A stretch of DNA of 25,467 bases, from contig JBAVGO010000114.1 of NCBI GenBank assembly GCA_049684915.1, positions 1 through 25,467 on the forward strand. Reading direction: 5' to 3'. The notes beneath the pieces are model-generated. The model was not told where the DNA came from. It saw only the letters and a list, made by a program, of their open reading frames with translations, and made no database searches. Position numbers and translations under genes: made by a program. The stretch comes from GWB2-37-7 sp049684915 (GTDB lineage: Bacteria > Bacillota > Clostridia > Lutisporales > Lutisporaceae). Below are positions 7,429-15,145 of the stretch, one piece after another; within the stretch, counting starts at the first letter, position 1, and each line of letters begins with the position of its first letter.

Positions 7429-8088
7429 ATGTTAATTGTGTTTGAAGGCATTCATGGAAGTGGAAAGTCTACATTGTTAAACAACTTGAAAGTATATATT
7501 GAAAATAATATCAACTGTAAAATAGGAGTTACATCTTGGAATTCATATCCAGATGTAGAACAACTTAATACAGTATTAAAAACAAAAGGATATTTAAATG
7601 CTTTGAATGCAAGCTTGATACATGCACTCGATTTTAATTTGAGATATGAATATCATATAAAGCCATTACTTCAGGAAGGGTATATCATTTTAGCGGATCG
7701 CTATATTTATACAGCTTATGTGAGAGATCAACTAAGAGGAATTCCAAGAGAGATGCTGGATGTTATGTACAATTATGCATCTATTCCAGATATAGTATTC
7801 TACTTTGATATAAACCCAGTAGATGCAATTAATAGAATGATTAGTAAAATTCATGAAAGATCTAGTTACATTTTAGGATTAGATTTAAAACTTGCTAATA
7901 ATCCTATAGATAATTTTAGAATTTTTTTACAAAATCAAAGAAATGAATATGAGAAAATTGTTAGAGTAAATAATAGTATTTTCTATAGGGTGGATACAAG
8001 TAAAAATGAAAAATATCAAACACAGGAAATCATTGATTATTTTATTAATATATATAATTCCAGAAATGAACAAGTTGAGAACCAATAG
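7429..8088 (+). CDS. Thymidylate kinase-like P-loop protein
   Basis: The protein (219 aa) has the thymidylate kinase layout: a Walker A loop GIHGSGKST at residues 7-15, a DRYIYTAY motif at 90-97 corresponding to the DR(Y/F) nucleotide-binding motif, and a PDIVFYFDINP strand. The family transfers phosphate from ATP to dTMP. The ATG at 7429 follows GAGAGGA with 8 bases between them. It is the first gene after the promoter at 7366, and it begins an operon of peptide and transport genes, not a DNA replication locus. A specialised role, such as phosphorylating a nucleotide or another substrate used in the pathway, is therefore more likely than housekeeping; this is inference. The fold assignment is firm, the substrate is not. 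Confidence 0.82.
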   Translation: MLIVFEGIHGSGKSTLLNNLKVYIENNINCKIGVTSWNSYPDVEQLNTVLKTKGYLNALNASLIHALDFNLRYEYHIKPLLQEGYIILADRYIYTAYVRDQLRGIPREMLDVMYNYASIPDIVFYFDINPVDAINRMISKIHERSSYILGLDLKLANNPIDNFRIFLQNQRNEYEKIVRVNNSIFYRVDTSKNEKYQTQEIIDYFINIYNSRNEQVENQ

Positions 8089-8174
8089 ATATAGAAAAAG
8101 TTGTTTATTAACTTTTATTGGACAAGCCTATCCGGTATAGAACCTTTTAATTTTTGCAAAAGGAGAGCTGTTAT

Positions 8175-8807
8175 ATGGAAACGATAGAAAGGGAATGTAA
8201 ATATCAGGTGAATAAAGCAGATTATATTAAGCTTAGTAATTATCTGGATAAAAGCTTTAGGCTTATATCAAATGTTTTATTAAACAATTACTATATAGAT
8301 TCGGAAGACTTTATATTGAGCAAGGTTTCTAGTTCAGCAAGACTTCGAGCAATAGATAATAGAACATATGAATTTACATTTAAGCAATCACTTACTAAGA
8401 ATAACACCTACAATCATATTAGAAAAGAATTAACTATTAGCCAAACAAAAAGTGAGTTTGAATGTATTGTTTCTAAGAAAATTCTAGATAAAGAAAGTGA
8501 AATTGGAAAGATAATCTTTGATTGCTTAAATATAAGTAATACTCCTATAATATTGAAAATATTAGGTGAATCTGTTGTAGAAAGAAAGATATATAATGTC
8601 GATGAAAATGTTAAAGAATTTGCGTTAGATATATGTAGCTATCTTGGTGTTATAGACTATGAAATTGAGGTTGAATCAGAAAATCTTGAATATGCTCAGA
8701 ATATTCTGAATAACTTGTTCGATTTATTAAATATCGAACCAATATTGGATACAAGGTCTAAAACTTCGAGATTTAAACATATGTACAAATCACAAAAGAT
8801 AATCTAA
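8175..8807 (+). CDS. CYTH-domain (triphosphate tunnel) protein
   Basis: The N-terminus carries the hallmark E-x-E-x-K motif (E5, E7, K9 in METIERECK). Basic and acidic strands typical of the tunnel fold follow: SARLRAIDNRTYEFTFKQ, IRKELTI and a late DYEIEVESEN. At 211 residues it is a full single CYTH domain. Known members are class IV adenylate cyclases, thiamine triphosphatases and inorganic triphosphatases, all of which bind a triphosphate and metal inside a beta barrel. The start is ATG 8175, because AGGAGAG ends 7 bases before it; a TTG at 8154 would extend the frame but lacks a ribosome site. It is the second gene of the operon, 86 bases after the kinase-like gene. The real substrate is unknown. 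Confidence 0.82.
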   Translation: METIERECKYQVNKADYIKLSNYLDKSFRLISNVLLNNYYIDSEDFILSKVSSSARLRAIDNRTYEFTFKQSLTKNNTYNHIRKELTISQTKSEFECIVSKKILDKESEIGKIIFDCLNISNTPIILKILGESVVERKIYNVDENVKEFALDICSYLGVIDYEIEVESENLEYAQNILNNLFDLLNIEPILDTRSKTSRFKHMYKSQKII

Positions 8808-8850
8808 GCCTTGTGGCTTTTATTATAATAAATAATAAGGGGGTGTAGTA

Positions 8851-8925
8851 ATGAAGAAGTATGAAAAGCCAATGATAGAGCAAGTTGAAAGACCAGAAGT
8901 TGTTGCTCTTGATTTAGATGTTTAA
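8851..8925 (+). CDS. 24-residue peptide, candidate RiPP precursor
   Basis: A very strong ribosome site (AAGGGGGTG, 5 bases before the ATG) precedes a 24-codon gene between the CYTH and nucleotidyltransferase genes. The peptide starts MKKYEKPMIEQ and ends with the acidic, hydrophobic tail VVALDLDV. It contains Y-E-K-P-M-I, which fits the Y-x-x-P-x-(L/I) leader motif that PqqD-like recognition proteins bind in lasso peptides of Firmicutes. A PqqD-like gene lies two genes downstream. There is no Cys, Ser or Thr, so lanthipeptide, sactipeptide or thiazole chemistry is ruled out on this peptide. A lasso ring would have to close on a very short core. A perfect 51-nt hairpin follows the stop codon, as often seen after highly expressed precursor genes. 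The precursor role is inferred from size, position and motif. Confidence 0.72.
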   Translation: MKKYEKPMIEQVERPEVVALDLDV

Positions 8926-8931
8926 TAGTGA

Positions 8932-8982
8932 TCACTAAGTTACAAGTAGGGCATATTATATGCCCTACTTGTAACTTAGTGA
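8932..8982 (+). promoter_or_regulatory. Perfect 24-bp stem hairpin after the peptide gene
   Basis: Bases 8932-8955 are perfectly complementary to 8959-8982, leaving a 3-nt loop. The hairpin begins 7 bases after the peptide stop codon and ends 24 bases before the start of the nucleotidyltransferase gene. It is followed by A residues, not T residues, so it is not a classical terminator for the plus strand. It may protect the 3' end of the peptide mRNA, be cut by RNase III, or reduce read-through and so set a high ratio of peptide to downstream enzymes. Confidence 0.8.
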
Positions 8983-9005
8983 AAAAATTGAAGGGTGAGG
9001 TTAAT

Positions 9006-9776
9006 ATGACAAATGAAATATTAAACAATAGACTTAGCGAATGTGGTTTAACAAAAAAAGATTTAATAGAACATATTAAAATGCTAGATGAAAATTCTAC
9101 CGTGTTTGTGTACTCATCGCACTTAGAAGGTTTAGGAACACATGATTCGGATTTTGATATATATGTTATTGCGGATAGGATTCAAGAACTTGAATCTGCT
9201 GTTGACCTTGGAAAATTCACATTATCAAGATCTTTCGTAAATGGAATTAAACTTGATATTGAATATTGGACAACCAATGACATACTAAATTTAATATTAG
9301 ATACTAATTCTAACAATAGAAATTCGAAAATTAAAGTTGAAGATTTAAAAATACTTCATAGGTTGAAGATGGGACAAATAATCTATGGCGATGAAAAAGG
9401 CAATGAAATAAGACAAGAAATTAAAAATTCAAGATTGACTGAGAACGCCCTAGGTTATTACGTCCTAGAGGCAGGATCACTATTAGAGGATTCAATAGCG
9501 TTATTCAAATCTGCAGAATATGAGTGTGCATATATATGTGCACGCAATGCATTAATTTATGCAATTGGCGCATATAACGTTAAATGTGGAGTTACCAACC
9601 TAAGAGACAAGTGGATTCCCAAAATATTAGTAAGTACTAACTATGATAAAGAGAAGGTTGAAAGATGCTTAAATTATCTGATTTATTCTAATGTAACAAG
9701 AGATAGTATAGCAAAAGAAACGGAAGAATTAATTGATTATATAAATGAGCTACTTACAACAATATCTATTATGTAG
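9006..9776 (+). CDS. Nucleotidyltransferase with HEPN-like C-terminal helices
   Basis: The 256-residue protein has the minimal nucleotidyltransferase (pol beta) signature: SSHLEGLGTHDSDFDIYVI, with metal-binding D49 and D51, and a third acidic position probably in IKLDIEYW. The C-terminal half is helical (EAGSLLEDSIALFKS, YECAYICARNALIYAIGAY), similar in look to HEPN or KNTase-C helical domains. Such enzymes transfer AMP or another nucleotide to an acceptor. The ATG at 9006 follows GGGTGAGG; the frame is open further upstream, but that stretch is the hairpin. In lasso-peptide clusters of bacilli, related nucleotidyltransferases modify the peptide, which makes the peptide gene just upstream a plausible acceptor. 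Other options are an antibiotic-modifying enzyme or a fused MNT-HEPN toxin-antitoxin module. Confidence 0.8.
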   Translation: MTNEILNNRLSECGLTKKDLIEHIKMLDENSTVFVYSSHLEGLGTHDSDFDIYVIADRIQELESAVDLGKFTLSRSFVNGIKLDIEYWTTNDILNLILDTNSNNRNSKIKVEDLKILHRLKMGQIIYGDEKGNEIRQEIKNSRLTENALGYYVLEAGSLLEDSIALFKSAEYECAYICARNALIYAIGAYNVKCGVTNLRDKWIPKILVSTNYDKEKVERCLNYLIYSNVTRDSIAKETEELIDYINELLTTISIM

Positions 9777-9785
9777 GAGGAAATA

Positions 9786-10058
9786 ATGTATATTTATAAA
9801 AAGACATTTGGATCAAGAATGACAAAAATCGGGGATGATTTTATAATTAATAATGGCAATATGATTTATAAAGTCAATGAGGTAGCGGCTCGGATTTTTG
9901 AATTATGTAATGCTACAAATGATGAACATACAATACAACAAAAAATTATCCAATTTTATCAAGGTGATGAAGAAATAGTCCGCGAAGATATTGAAGAATT
10001 TTTCAATACACTATTAAAACTTGAATTGATTGAAAAAGGCAAAAAGAGTGGGCGTTGA
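9786..10058 (+). CDS. PqqD-like peptide recognition protein
   Basis: The 90-residue protein has the PqqD pattern: an N-terminal beta hairpin (DDFIINNGNMIYKVNEVAARIFELC) followed by helices (IQQKIIQFYQGDEEIVREDIEEFFNTLLKLELIE). PqqD-like proteins are winged-helix RiPP recognition elements that hold the leader of a precursor peptide and present it to the modifying enzymes; in lasso pathways the B1 protein has this role. The ATG follows AGGAGG by 5 bases. It lies 9 bases after the nucleotidyltransferase gene and overlaps no other gene if the next one starts at 10061. With the 24-residue peptide two genes upstream, its likely job is to bind that peptide's YEKP segment. Confidence 0.85.
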   Translation: MYIYKKTFGSRMTKIGDDFIINNGNMIYKVNEVAARIFELCNATNDEHTIQQKIIQFYQGDEEIVREDIEEFFNTLLKLELIEKGKKSGR

Positions 10059-10060
10059 AA

Positions 10061-10798
10061 ATGAGCCAACCTTTTATTTTTAGAAAACAGATTTACTCGC
10101 TTATAATAGCTATAATATCACTAATTGCAGGATTGTTACTTAGTATACATATAGCAATTATCCAAGTTGTTATTTTCTATTTTTATAAGCTTCTTGTATA
10201 TACATTTGCACCGGTAATACGAGAAAAGCTTAGATATCCACTTTTAATACATACCATGATTTTTATAAGTCCTTATTTAGTACCTTTTATATTCGTTCAT
10301 TATAATAATATTCCTGCGAATAATTTACAAGGCTTAATATTAGGAGTAATTATTTCATCGGTCTTACTTCTGAGTAATTTTAAGCACATAAGACAGCAAT
10401 TTTCACCAAGTAATTATCTGTTGTCATTTGGGATAGATAGAAGTGAATTTTATAATTCTTTAATTAGTATTTCAATATCCATTATAGTGGAGGAACTATT
10501 TTTTAGATATTTGATGATAAGTCTGTTATCACAGGCTATTGGGGTATATGCAATATTCATTAGCGCGATATTATTTACACACTCTCACTATATTAACAGA
10601 TGGGCAAATGTGAAATTCAATTTAAGAAGCTATATTTATCAATTTGTTATTGGGATATTGTTAGGTATGTTATTTTACTACCAAAAATCAATTGTTGGTT
10701 GCATAGTTTCGCATTTTATATTTAACTTACCTACATATATAATTCTACTAAAGAGATTTAGAAATACAAATGAGGAAGTAAGTTATTTTAGAGATTAA
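10061..10798 (+). CDS. CPBP-family intramembrane metalloprotease
   Basis: A hydrophobic protein of about 245 residues with roughly seven or eight membrane segments. It carries the three CPBP (Rce1-like, ABI) motifs: EELFFR at residues 144-149, FTHSH (F172, H176) and HFIFN (H218, N222). Family members cleave peptides or proteins at the membrane, and several bacteriocin loci carry one for processing or self-immunity. The start is taken as ATG 10061 behind GAGTGGG; a TTG at 10055 overlaps the stop of the PqqD-like gene. No other protease is visible in the operon, so it is the best candidate for leader removal or for immunity; this is inference from context. Confidence 0.85.
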   Translation: MSQPFIFRKQIYSLIIAIISLIAGLLLSIHIAIIQVVIFYFYKLLVYTFAPVIREKLRYPLLIHTMIFISPYLVPFIFVHYNNIPANNLQGLILGVIISSVLLLSNFKHIRQQFSPSNYLLSFGIDRSEFYNSLISISISIIVEELFFRYLMISLLSQAIGVYAIFISAILFTHSHYINRWANVKFNLRSYIYQFVIGILLGMLFYYQKSIVGCIVSHFIFNLPTYIILLKRFRNTNEEVSYFRD

Positions 10799-10832
10799 TA
10801 GTATTATTTAATTTTGAAGGGAGGAATTATCA

Positions 10833-11639
10833 TTGAATTCTATAGTCGCAACATATAAAAAAAATAGATCTACTTTTAAGAGAGCATATCCTTGGACGTT
10901 TACTTTAGGTAGAATCATTAACGGAATTTTTACGATAGCTTTTCCGTTTTTTATATATACTTATTTTTCTCAAAAAAACCTAAATAATAGTTTTACACAA
11001 TATACTCAGAGTAATGATTATATGACGTATATAACACTAGGAGCTGCGATTCAGATATTAGGTGTTTCTTCAATGCTACATGTTGGAAGGTCACTTATAA
11101 TAGAACTTTGGGAGGGAACACTTGCAATATTCCTGCTAACCCCAGCATCGAGAATAGGCTATTTAGTCGGGTGCTTATTAGAGAATGTAACCAGAGTTTT
11201 AATTCAATTTATCATTATCTTAGTTTGTGGGTATTTATTGGGAGCAAACTTATCAGGACTATTTACACTTCAATCATTGTTTACAATTGTATTTACAATT
11301 ATTGTGTTTTTTTCAATGGGGTTAATGTTATCATCGATTATATTACTTACAAGGGATACATATATAACTCAAAATACAATAAATATTCTGATGGCAATGT
11401 TATGTGGAGTGGCCTTTCCTATAGAATATCTACCGGCATGGGTTCAGCCTCTCTCACATTTATTCCCTCTGACATCAACATTAGAACTTTTTAGATCTGT
11501 AGTCTTACTTAAACAAGACATGTTTGCAAACATACATGTAATATATGAAGCTTTATTATTAAGTATATCATACATTATAATTGGAGCATTATTATTAAGG
11601 AAACTCGAAAAGAAGCTTACGGAAAGTATTTTTTATTAA
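10833..11639 (+). CDS. ABC-2 type transporter permease
   Basis: The 268-residue protein has about six hydrophobic segments with the arrangement of ABC-2 permeases. The segment GVAFPIEYLPAWVQPLSHLFPLTSTLELFRSV is typical of the family's conserved region ahead of the last helices. Translation starts at a TTG (10833), supported by a strong AAGGGAGGA 7 bases upstream; no ATG occurs in frame for about 60 codons. It lies 12 bases before the ATPase gene and, with the second permease, would form a heterodimeric exporter. The position in a peptide operon suggests export of the product or immunity. Confidence 0.87.
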   Translation: MNSIVATYKKNRSTFKRAYPWTFTLGRIINGIFTIAFPFFIYTYFSQKNLNNSFTQYTQSNDYMTYITLGAAIQILGVSSMLHVGRSLIIELWEGTLAIFLLTPASRIGYLVGCLLENVTRVLIQFIIILVCGYLLGANLSGLFTLQSLFTIVFTIIVFFSMGLMLSSIILLTRDTYITQNTINILMAMLCGVAFPIEYLPAWVQPLSHLFPLTSTLELFRSVVLLKQDMFANIHVIYEALLLSISYIIIGALLLRKLEKKLTESIFY

Positions 11640-11651
11640 GGTGGTGTATAC

Positions 11652-12662
11652 ATGATTATAGCACAAAATATTAATAAGAATTTTAAGGTTAAAACAAATC
11701 GTGGTATATTTCAGAGAAGCAATATATCAGTAGTTACAGTTGTTAATAATGTAAGTCTGAAAATTGAGCCAGGCAAAATAGTTGGCTTATTAGGGATAAA
11801 TGGGGCGGGTAAGACCACTACAATTAAAATGTTATCTGGTATGCTGCAACCTACATCAGGTAATATATTTATGGATGATATTGATGTAATAAAAAACCAT
11901 AAGATGATTAAAAAAAGTATAAATATTATTACTGGCGGTGAAAGAAATATATATTGGAGGTTAACGGCAAAGGAAAATTTAGAGTATTTTGGAGCTCTAT
12001 ACGGACTAAAAAAGCAGGAATTAATAAATAGAATCGACTATGTTCTAAACTTGGTTGGCTTAACAGAAGTGAAGGACCAGGAAGTTGAGAAATATTCAAA
12101 GGGTATGAAACAAAGATTACAAATCGCTAGAGGGCTAATAAATAATCCCAAATACATATTTTTAGATGAGCCAACCTTAGGTTTGGATATAAACATTGCA
12201 AAAGAAATGCGAAATTATATAAGAGGCTTAGCGGAGATCGAAAAAAAAGGAATTTTATTAACTACGCATTATATGTTTGAAGCAGAAGAACTTTGTGATT
12301 ATATTTATGTCATTGATAAGGGAAAGATTATAATGGAAGGTACTCCCCAAGAGTTAAAAGAAAAGGTTAAGAGTGATACAGAAATTATAGTAACAACAGA
12401 AGATAACATTGATAATATAAAGGCAGGGATTAGTTCCTTTATTGATAATAATAGCGACAAAATAGAGTTTATAAATGAGGATTCAGTAAATAAAATAAAA
12501 TATAATTCAAATAAACATGATATTGCTGGCTTGATAAATTTTATTACTAGTCATAATATCTCGATATCGGATATTAAGATAAAAGAAACTAACTTGGAGG
12601 ATATTATTTTAGAGATTATCTCAGGAGGGAACAGTATAGATGAATTTCGTAAGAGTTCTTAA
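11652..12662 (+). CDS. ABC transporter ATP-binding protein
   Basis: All ATPase motifs are visible: Walker A GINGAGKTT (K54), signature YSKGMKQRLQIAR, Walker B KYIFLDEPTLGLD (D172, E173) and a switch His in LLTTHYMFEAEE. The N-terminal part (FKVKTNRGIFQRS) and a long C-terminal extension of about 100 residues are typical of DrrA/NatA-like ATPases paired with ABC-2 permeases. ATP hydrolysis would drive the two permeases on either side. The gene overlaps the next permease by 23 bases, which indicates translational coupling. The ATG follows AAGGTGGTG. Confidence 0.95.
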   Translation: MIIAQNINKNFKVKTNRGIFQRSNISVVTVVNNVSLKIEPGKIVGLLGINGAGKTTTIKMLSGMLQPTSGNIFMDDIDVIKNHKMIKKSINIITGGERNIYWRLTAKENLEYFGALYGLKKQELINRIDYVLNLVGLTEVKDQEVEKYSKGMKQRLQIARGLINNPKYIFLDEPTLGLDINIAKEMRNYIRGLAEIEKKGILLTTHYMFEAEELCDYIYVIDKGKIIMEGTPQELKEKVKSDTEIIVTTEDNIDNIKAGISSFIDNNSDKIEFINEDSVNKIKYNSNKHDIAGLINFITSHNISISDIKIKETNLEDIILEIISGGNSIDEFRKSS

Positions 12663-13452
12663 AGCCGAAGTAATAAAACAGCATCGATACTTATTTCAGA
12701 GTAAATTTGTATACTTTACTCTGTTATTGTGGCCTATACTATCGTTTGTAAATGAATTTTACGTATTTAAACCTTTTGATTTAAAAGGTAGCGCTATAAT
12801 TATCGATGGTCTAAATGCAACACAATCTTTACTTATATTTCTTTTAACAGGCTATGTTGGTTATTTATGTTTTTGGTCAATGGTGCAAAGCGCATGGGAA
12901 ATGAGTGATGAGAGAAGTAATGGAACCTTAGAAACCATTTTTCAGTCACCTGTAAATAGGCAAGCTTTAATTTATGGTAGGGCTCTAGGTGCAATATTTG
13001 AAAATACGTGGATGTTTATTATATTCAGTATTTTTATGTATTCTTTTTTCTATAGTAATTTAGCAAATCTTATAGCATTTTTGCCTATAGTTTTTATTAT
13101 ATTAATAATTTCGGCAACAATATGGGGCGGGTTTATGAATGCTATATTTTTATTCTCAAGAGATGCAACATTTTTATTCTATGTTTTTAATAATCCAATG
13201 TCCTTATTTTCCGGTACAAGGATTCCAGTAACTGTTTTTCCGATCTGGGCAAAAGTAATATCAACTATCTTCCCATTAACACATGTACTAGTCATTATAA
13301 GAAGTATCTTTTATCAAGGGAAATTGAACATTAATTTAATAGACTGGACTAGTTTAACAGTTAGTTTATTAATAATAGGAGCTCTGACTGCTGTGATAAT
13401 AAAAAAAGCCGAAAAAAACGCAAGGATAAATGGAAGTTGGACATTTTACTAA
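12640..13452 (+). CDS. ABC-2 type transporter permease, second subunit
   Basis: A 270-residue membrane protein with about six hydrophobic segments. It contains the ABC-2 features WEMSDERSNGTLETIFQSP and FSGTRIPVTVFPIWAKVIS with a following IFPLTHVLVIIRSIF segment, equivalent to that of the first permease. The ATG lies within the end of the ATPase gene and follows AGGAGGGA. It is the last gene of the first operon; an IS3 relic follows. Both permeases differ enough in sequence to suggest a heterodimer. Confidence 0.9.
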   Translation: MNFVRVLKAEVIKQHRYLFQSKFVYFTLLLWPILSFVNEFYVFKPFDLKGSAIIIDGLNATQSLLIFLLTGYVGYLCFWSMVQSAWEMSDERSNGTLETIFQSPVNRQALIYGRALGAIFENTWMFIIFSIFMYSFFYSNLANLIAFLPIVFIILIISATIWGGFMNAIFLFSRDATFLFYVFNNPMSLFSGTRIPVTVFPIWAKVISTIFPLTHVLVIIRSIFYQGKLNINLIDWTSLTVSLLIIGALTAVIIKKAEKNARINGSWTFY

Positions 13453-13511
13453 TGTTTTAATAACTGTATTTTTACTAACTATTCCTAAAAATTGGTTTGT
13501 TCAATTGTTAA

Positions 13512-13823
13512 GAAGTTGCCCAAACGGAAAATGCAGAACTTAGGAAAGATTTGGACTGGTAAAAATCCTGACTGTTTTGAAGAAGAAGATGTGTAAAATC
13601 CATTAATTTGAGAAAAAGTAGGACAAGTATGATATAAAGAATGCCTGTAAAACATTGAGTATTATGCGTTTTAGCTTCTACGAGTATTTATATAGAAAAC
13701 CAAACAAGTAGTGCTTGAAAAGAAGCTCTAGGCAATGAAATTAAGAATATATATGAATATCACAAATGAAGGTATGATTCTTTCAGGATATCTAAAGTCC
13801 TGAACAAAGCGATATTATTGTAA
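13512..13823 (+). pseudogene. Decayed IS3-family orfA/orfB relic
   Basis: Translated pieces interrupted by stops and shifts match an IS3 transposase: an ENAELRK coiled-coil end of orfA, then KYDIKNACKTLSIM, FYEYLYRKPNK, and after further damage EIKNIYEYHK and RYDSFRISKVLNK, which correspond to the N-terminal part of orfB. The rest of the transposase is missing. The relic has no open frame and is not the same element as the intact one at 2983-6816. It occupies the only large gap between the two operons, so an old insertion may have separated them or brought them together. Its limits are approximate. Confidence 0.7.
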
Positions 13824-13937
13824 ATAGAAAAAGTGTTTTTGACTTATGAGAAGTATGAGGTTGCTTTAAATGCTACATACATTATCTTTATGCAACAATA
13901 CTTTTCTATTAAATTTAGTAAGTGGGTGAAAAATAGC

Positions 13938-14462
13938 ATGGTTGATAAGGTAAAAGATTATGTTACATCAAACTATATTACATCAGATATCATTGATGAT
14001 TTCACGACATTGTGTAATTATGTAGAAAATCAAAAGTTATTGGGTAAAAAAATAGCATTATGTCATGGTTGTTTTGACCCACTCCATTTTGGTCATATTA
14101 TGCATTTTGAAGAAGCCAGTAAAATAGCCGATATTGTTATTGTTACAATAACTGCTGATTGTTTTATAAAAAAAGGCGTGAATAGACCATATTTTAACCA
14201 TTATAAAAGAAAGTATATGATTTGTTCAATAAAATATATAAATATGAGCTCAATAAACTTATGGGATAATGCTGTAGAAACAATTAGAAGGCTAAAGCCA
14301 GACTATTTTGTTAAAGGTGTAGAATATAAAAACAGTTCTCATAAGGGTTTTCTTTTAGAAAAAAATGAAGTAGAACAAATGGGAGGTAAAGTAATATATA
14401 CTGAAACTGAAAAGTATTCCTCAACTACGTTAATAGAAAAAGGGTATTTTAAAATAATTTAG
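13938..14462 (+). CDS. Cytidylyltransferase-like nucleotidyltransferase (RfaE2/TagD type)
   Basis: The protein (174 aa from this start) has the cytidylyltransferase fold motifs: CHGCFDPLHFGHIMH, with the H-x-G-H active site at residues 50-53, and a late SSTTLIEK matching the ISTT/S-like motif of the family. The closest look-alikes are the nucleotidyltransferase half of HldE/RfaE2 (ADP-heptose) and glycerol-3-phosphate cytidylyltransferase. It would join a sugar or polyol phosphate to a nucleotide with release of pyrophosphate. The frame is open from a GTG at 13833, but that stretch has no ribosome site and a different character. ATG 13938 lies after AAGTGGGTG and is preferred. It opens the second operon and probably activates the group made by the following genes. 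Confidence 0.8.
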   Translation: MVDKVKDYVTSNYITSDIIDDFTTLCNYVENQKLLGKKIALCHGCFDPLHFGHIMHFEEASKIADIVIVTITADCFIKKGVNRPYFNHYKRKYMICSIKYINMSSINLWDNAVETIRRLKPDYFVKGVEYKNSSHKGFLLEKNEVEQMGGKVIYTETEKYSSTTLIEKGYFKII

Positions 14463-14475
14463 GTAGGTGTTTAAA

Positions 14476-15120
14476 TTGGATTTTTACAATGATAGAGTTG
14501 AGATTAAATATATGGTTGATTATGTTTTTCTTGATAAAATATTGAGCTTTTTTAACGAATTTGGAACTATAGATGATTATTCCGATAACAGCGGAATATA
14601 CAAAATAAATACATACTATATTTCTTCGTGGAACTCATTTACTAGGACGGCAAAAAATCATGGACATTTACGAATAAGAAGTTATCCATTTAATGATAAT
14701 ATTTTTCTTGAGGAAAAGTATAGAATACGTAATCGTGTTTATAAGAAACGATATCGCATTGATCAAGAAAAGAAAATACTGCTTATGAATTTTAACAAAT
14801 TTAGTCAGATTGAAAGATTTAATGAATTAAACAACATTGAGTTTTCAAAACCCTTAAGTTTTATATCTGATTTTGATAAGTTGGAAGTAGAATATTCAAG
14901 AATTGCATACATAATTGAATATAAAAATTTAAGATTTAGAGCAACTGTTGATAAGGATTTGAAGTCGTCTAACAATATTCTTTTGCCTAATAAATGTATT
15001 TTAGAATTAAAGGTAGATAAGGATTTTCAAAATGTATCTGCTTTATTCCTGAGGAAATTCAATTTATTGCCACAAAAAATATCAAAATATAAATTGTTAA
15101 AGAATACAATTCTTTATTAA
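14476..15120 (+). CDS. VTC-like (triphosphate tunnel) protein
   Basis: The protein (214 aa) matches the VTC domain pattern: VEIKY near the N-terminus, LRIRSYPF, a basic strand LEEKYRIRNRVYKKRYRI, LEVEYSRIAYI, FRATVDKDL and LELKVDKD. VTC proteins of yeast make polyphosphate and share the tunnel fold of the CYTH family. Bacterial copies have unclear roles. The TTG at 14476 is preferred as start because AGGTAGGTG lies 6 bases in front; a GTG at 14467 would overlap that site. It is 13 bases after the cytidylyltransferase-like gene. It could polymerise, bind or hydrolyse a phosphoanhydride produced in this pathway. Confidence 0.8.
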   Translation: MDFYNDRVEIKYMVDYVFLDKILSFFNEFGTIDDYSDNSGIYKINTYYISSWNSFTRTAKNHGHLRIRSYPFNDNIFLEEKYRIRNRVYKKRYRIDQEKKILLMNFNKFSQIERFNELNNIEFSKPLSFISDFDKLEVEYSRIAYIIEYKNLRFRATVDKDLKSSNNILLPNKCILELKVDKDFQNVSALFLRKFNLLPQKISKYKLLKNTILY

Positions 15121-15145
15121 TTTGTTAATTGAAAGGATAATTCAT

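Noticed and set aside
8806..8826. Terminator between the CYTH gene and the peptide gene
   Set aside because: AAGCC-TTGT-GGCTT followed by TTTATT is only a 5-bp stem; too weak to call, though it might cause some attenuation.
8928..9005. N-terminal extension of the nucleotidyltransferase starting in the hairpin
   Set aside because: The extra codons are only the perfect inverted repeat read through; a good ribosome site (GGGTGAGG) lies directly before ATG 9006.
8851..10058. A complete lasso-peptide cluster
   Set aside because: Peptide motif and PqqD-like protein fit, but no asparagine-synthetase-like cyclase and no transglutaminase-like B2 protease are present, and the peptide is too short for a usual lasso core.
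13833..13937. GTG start giving a longer cytidylyltransferase-like protein
   Set aside because: There is no ribosome site before it and the stretch does not look like the family; ATG 13938 fits family length.
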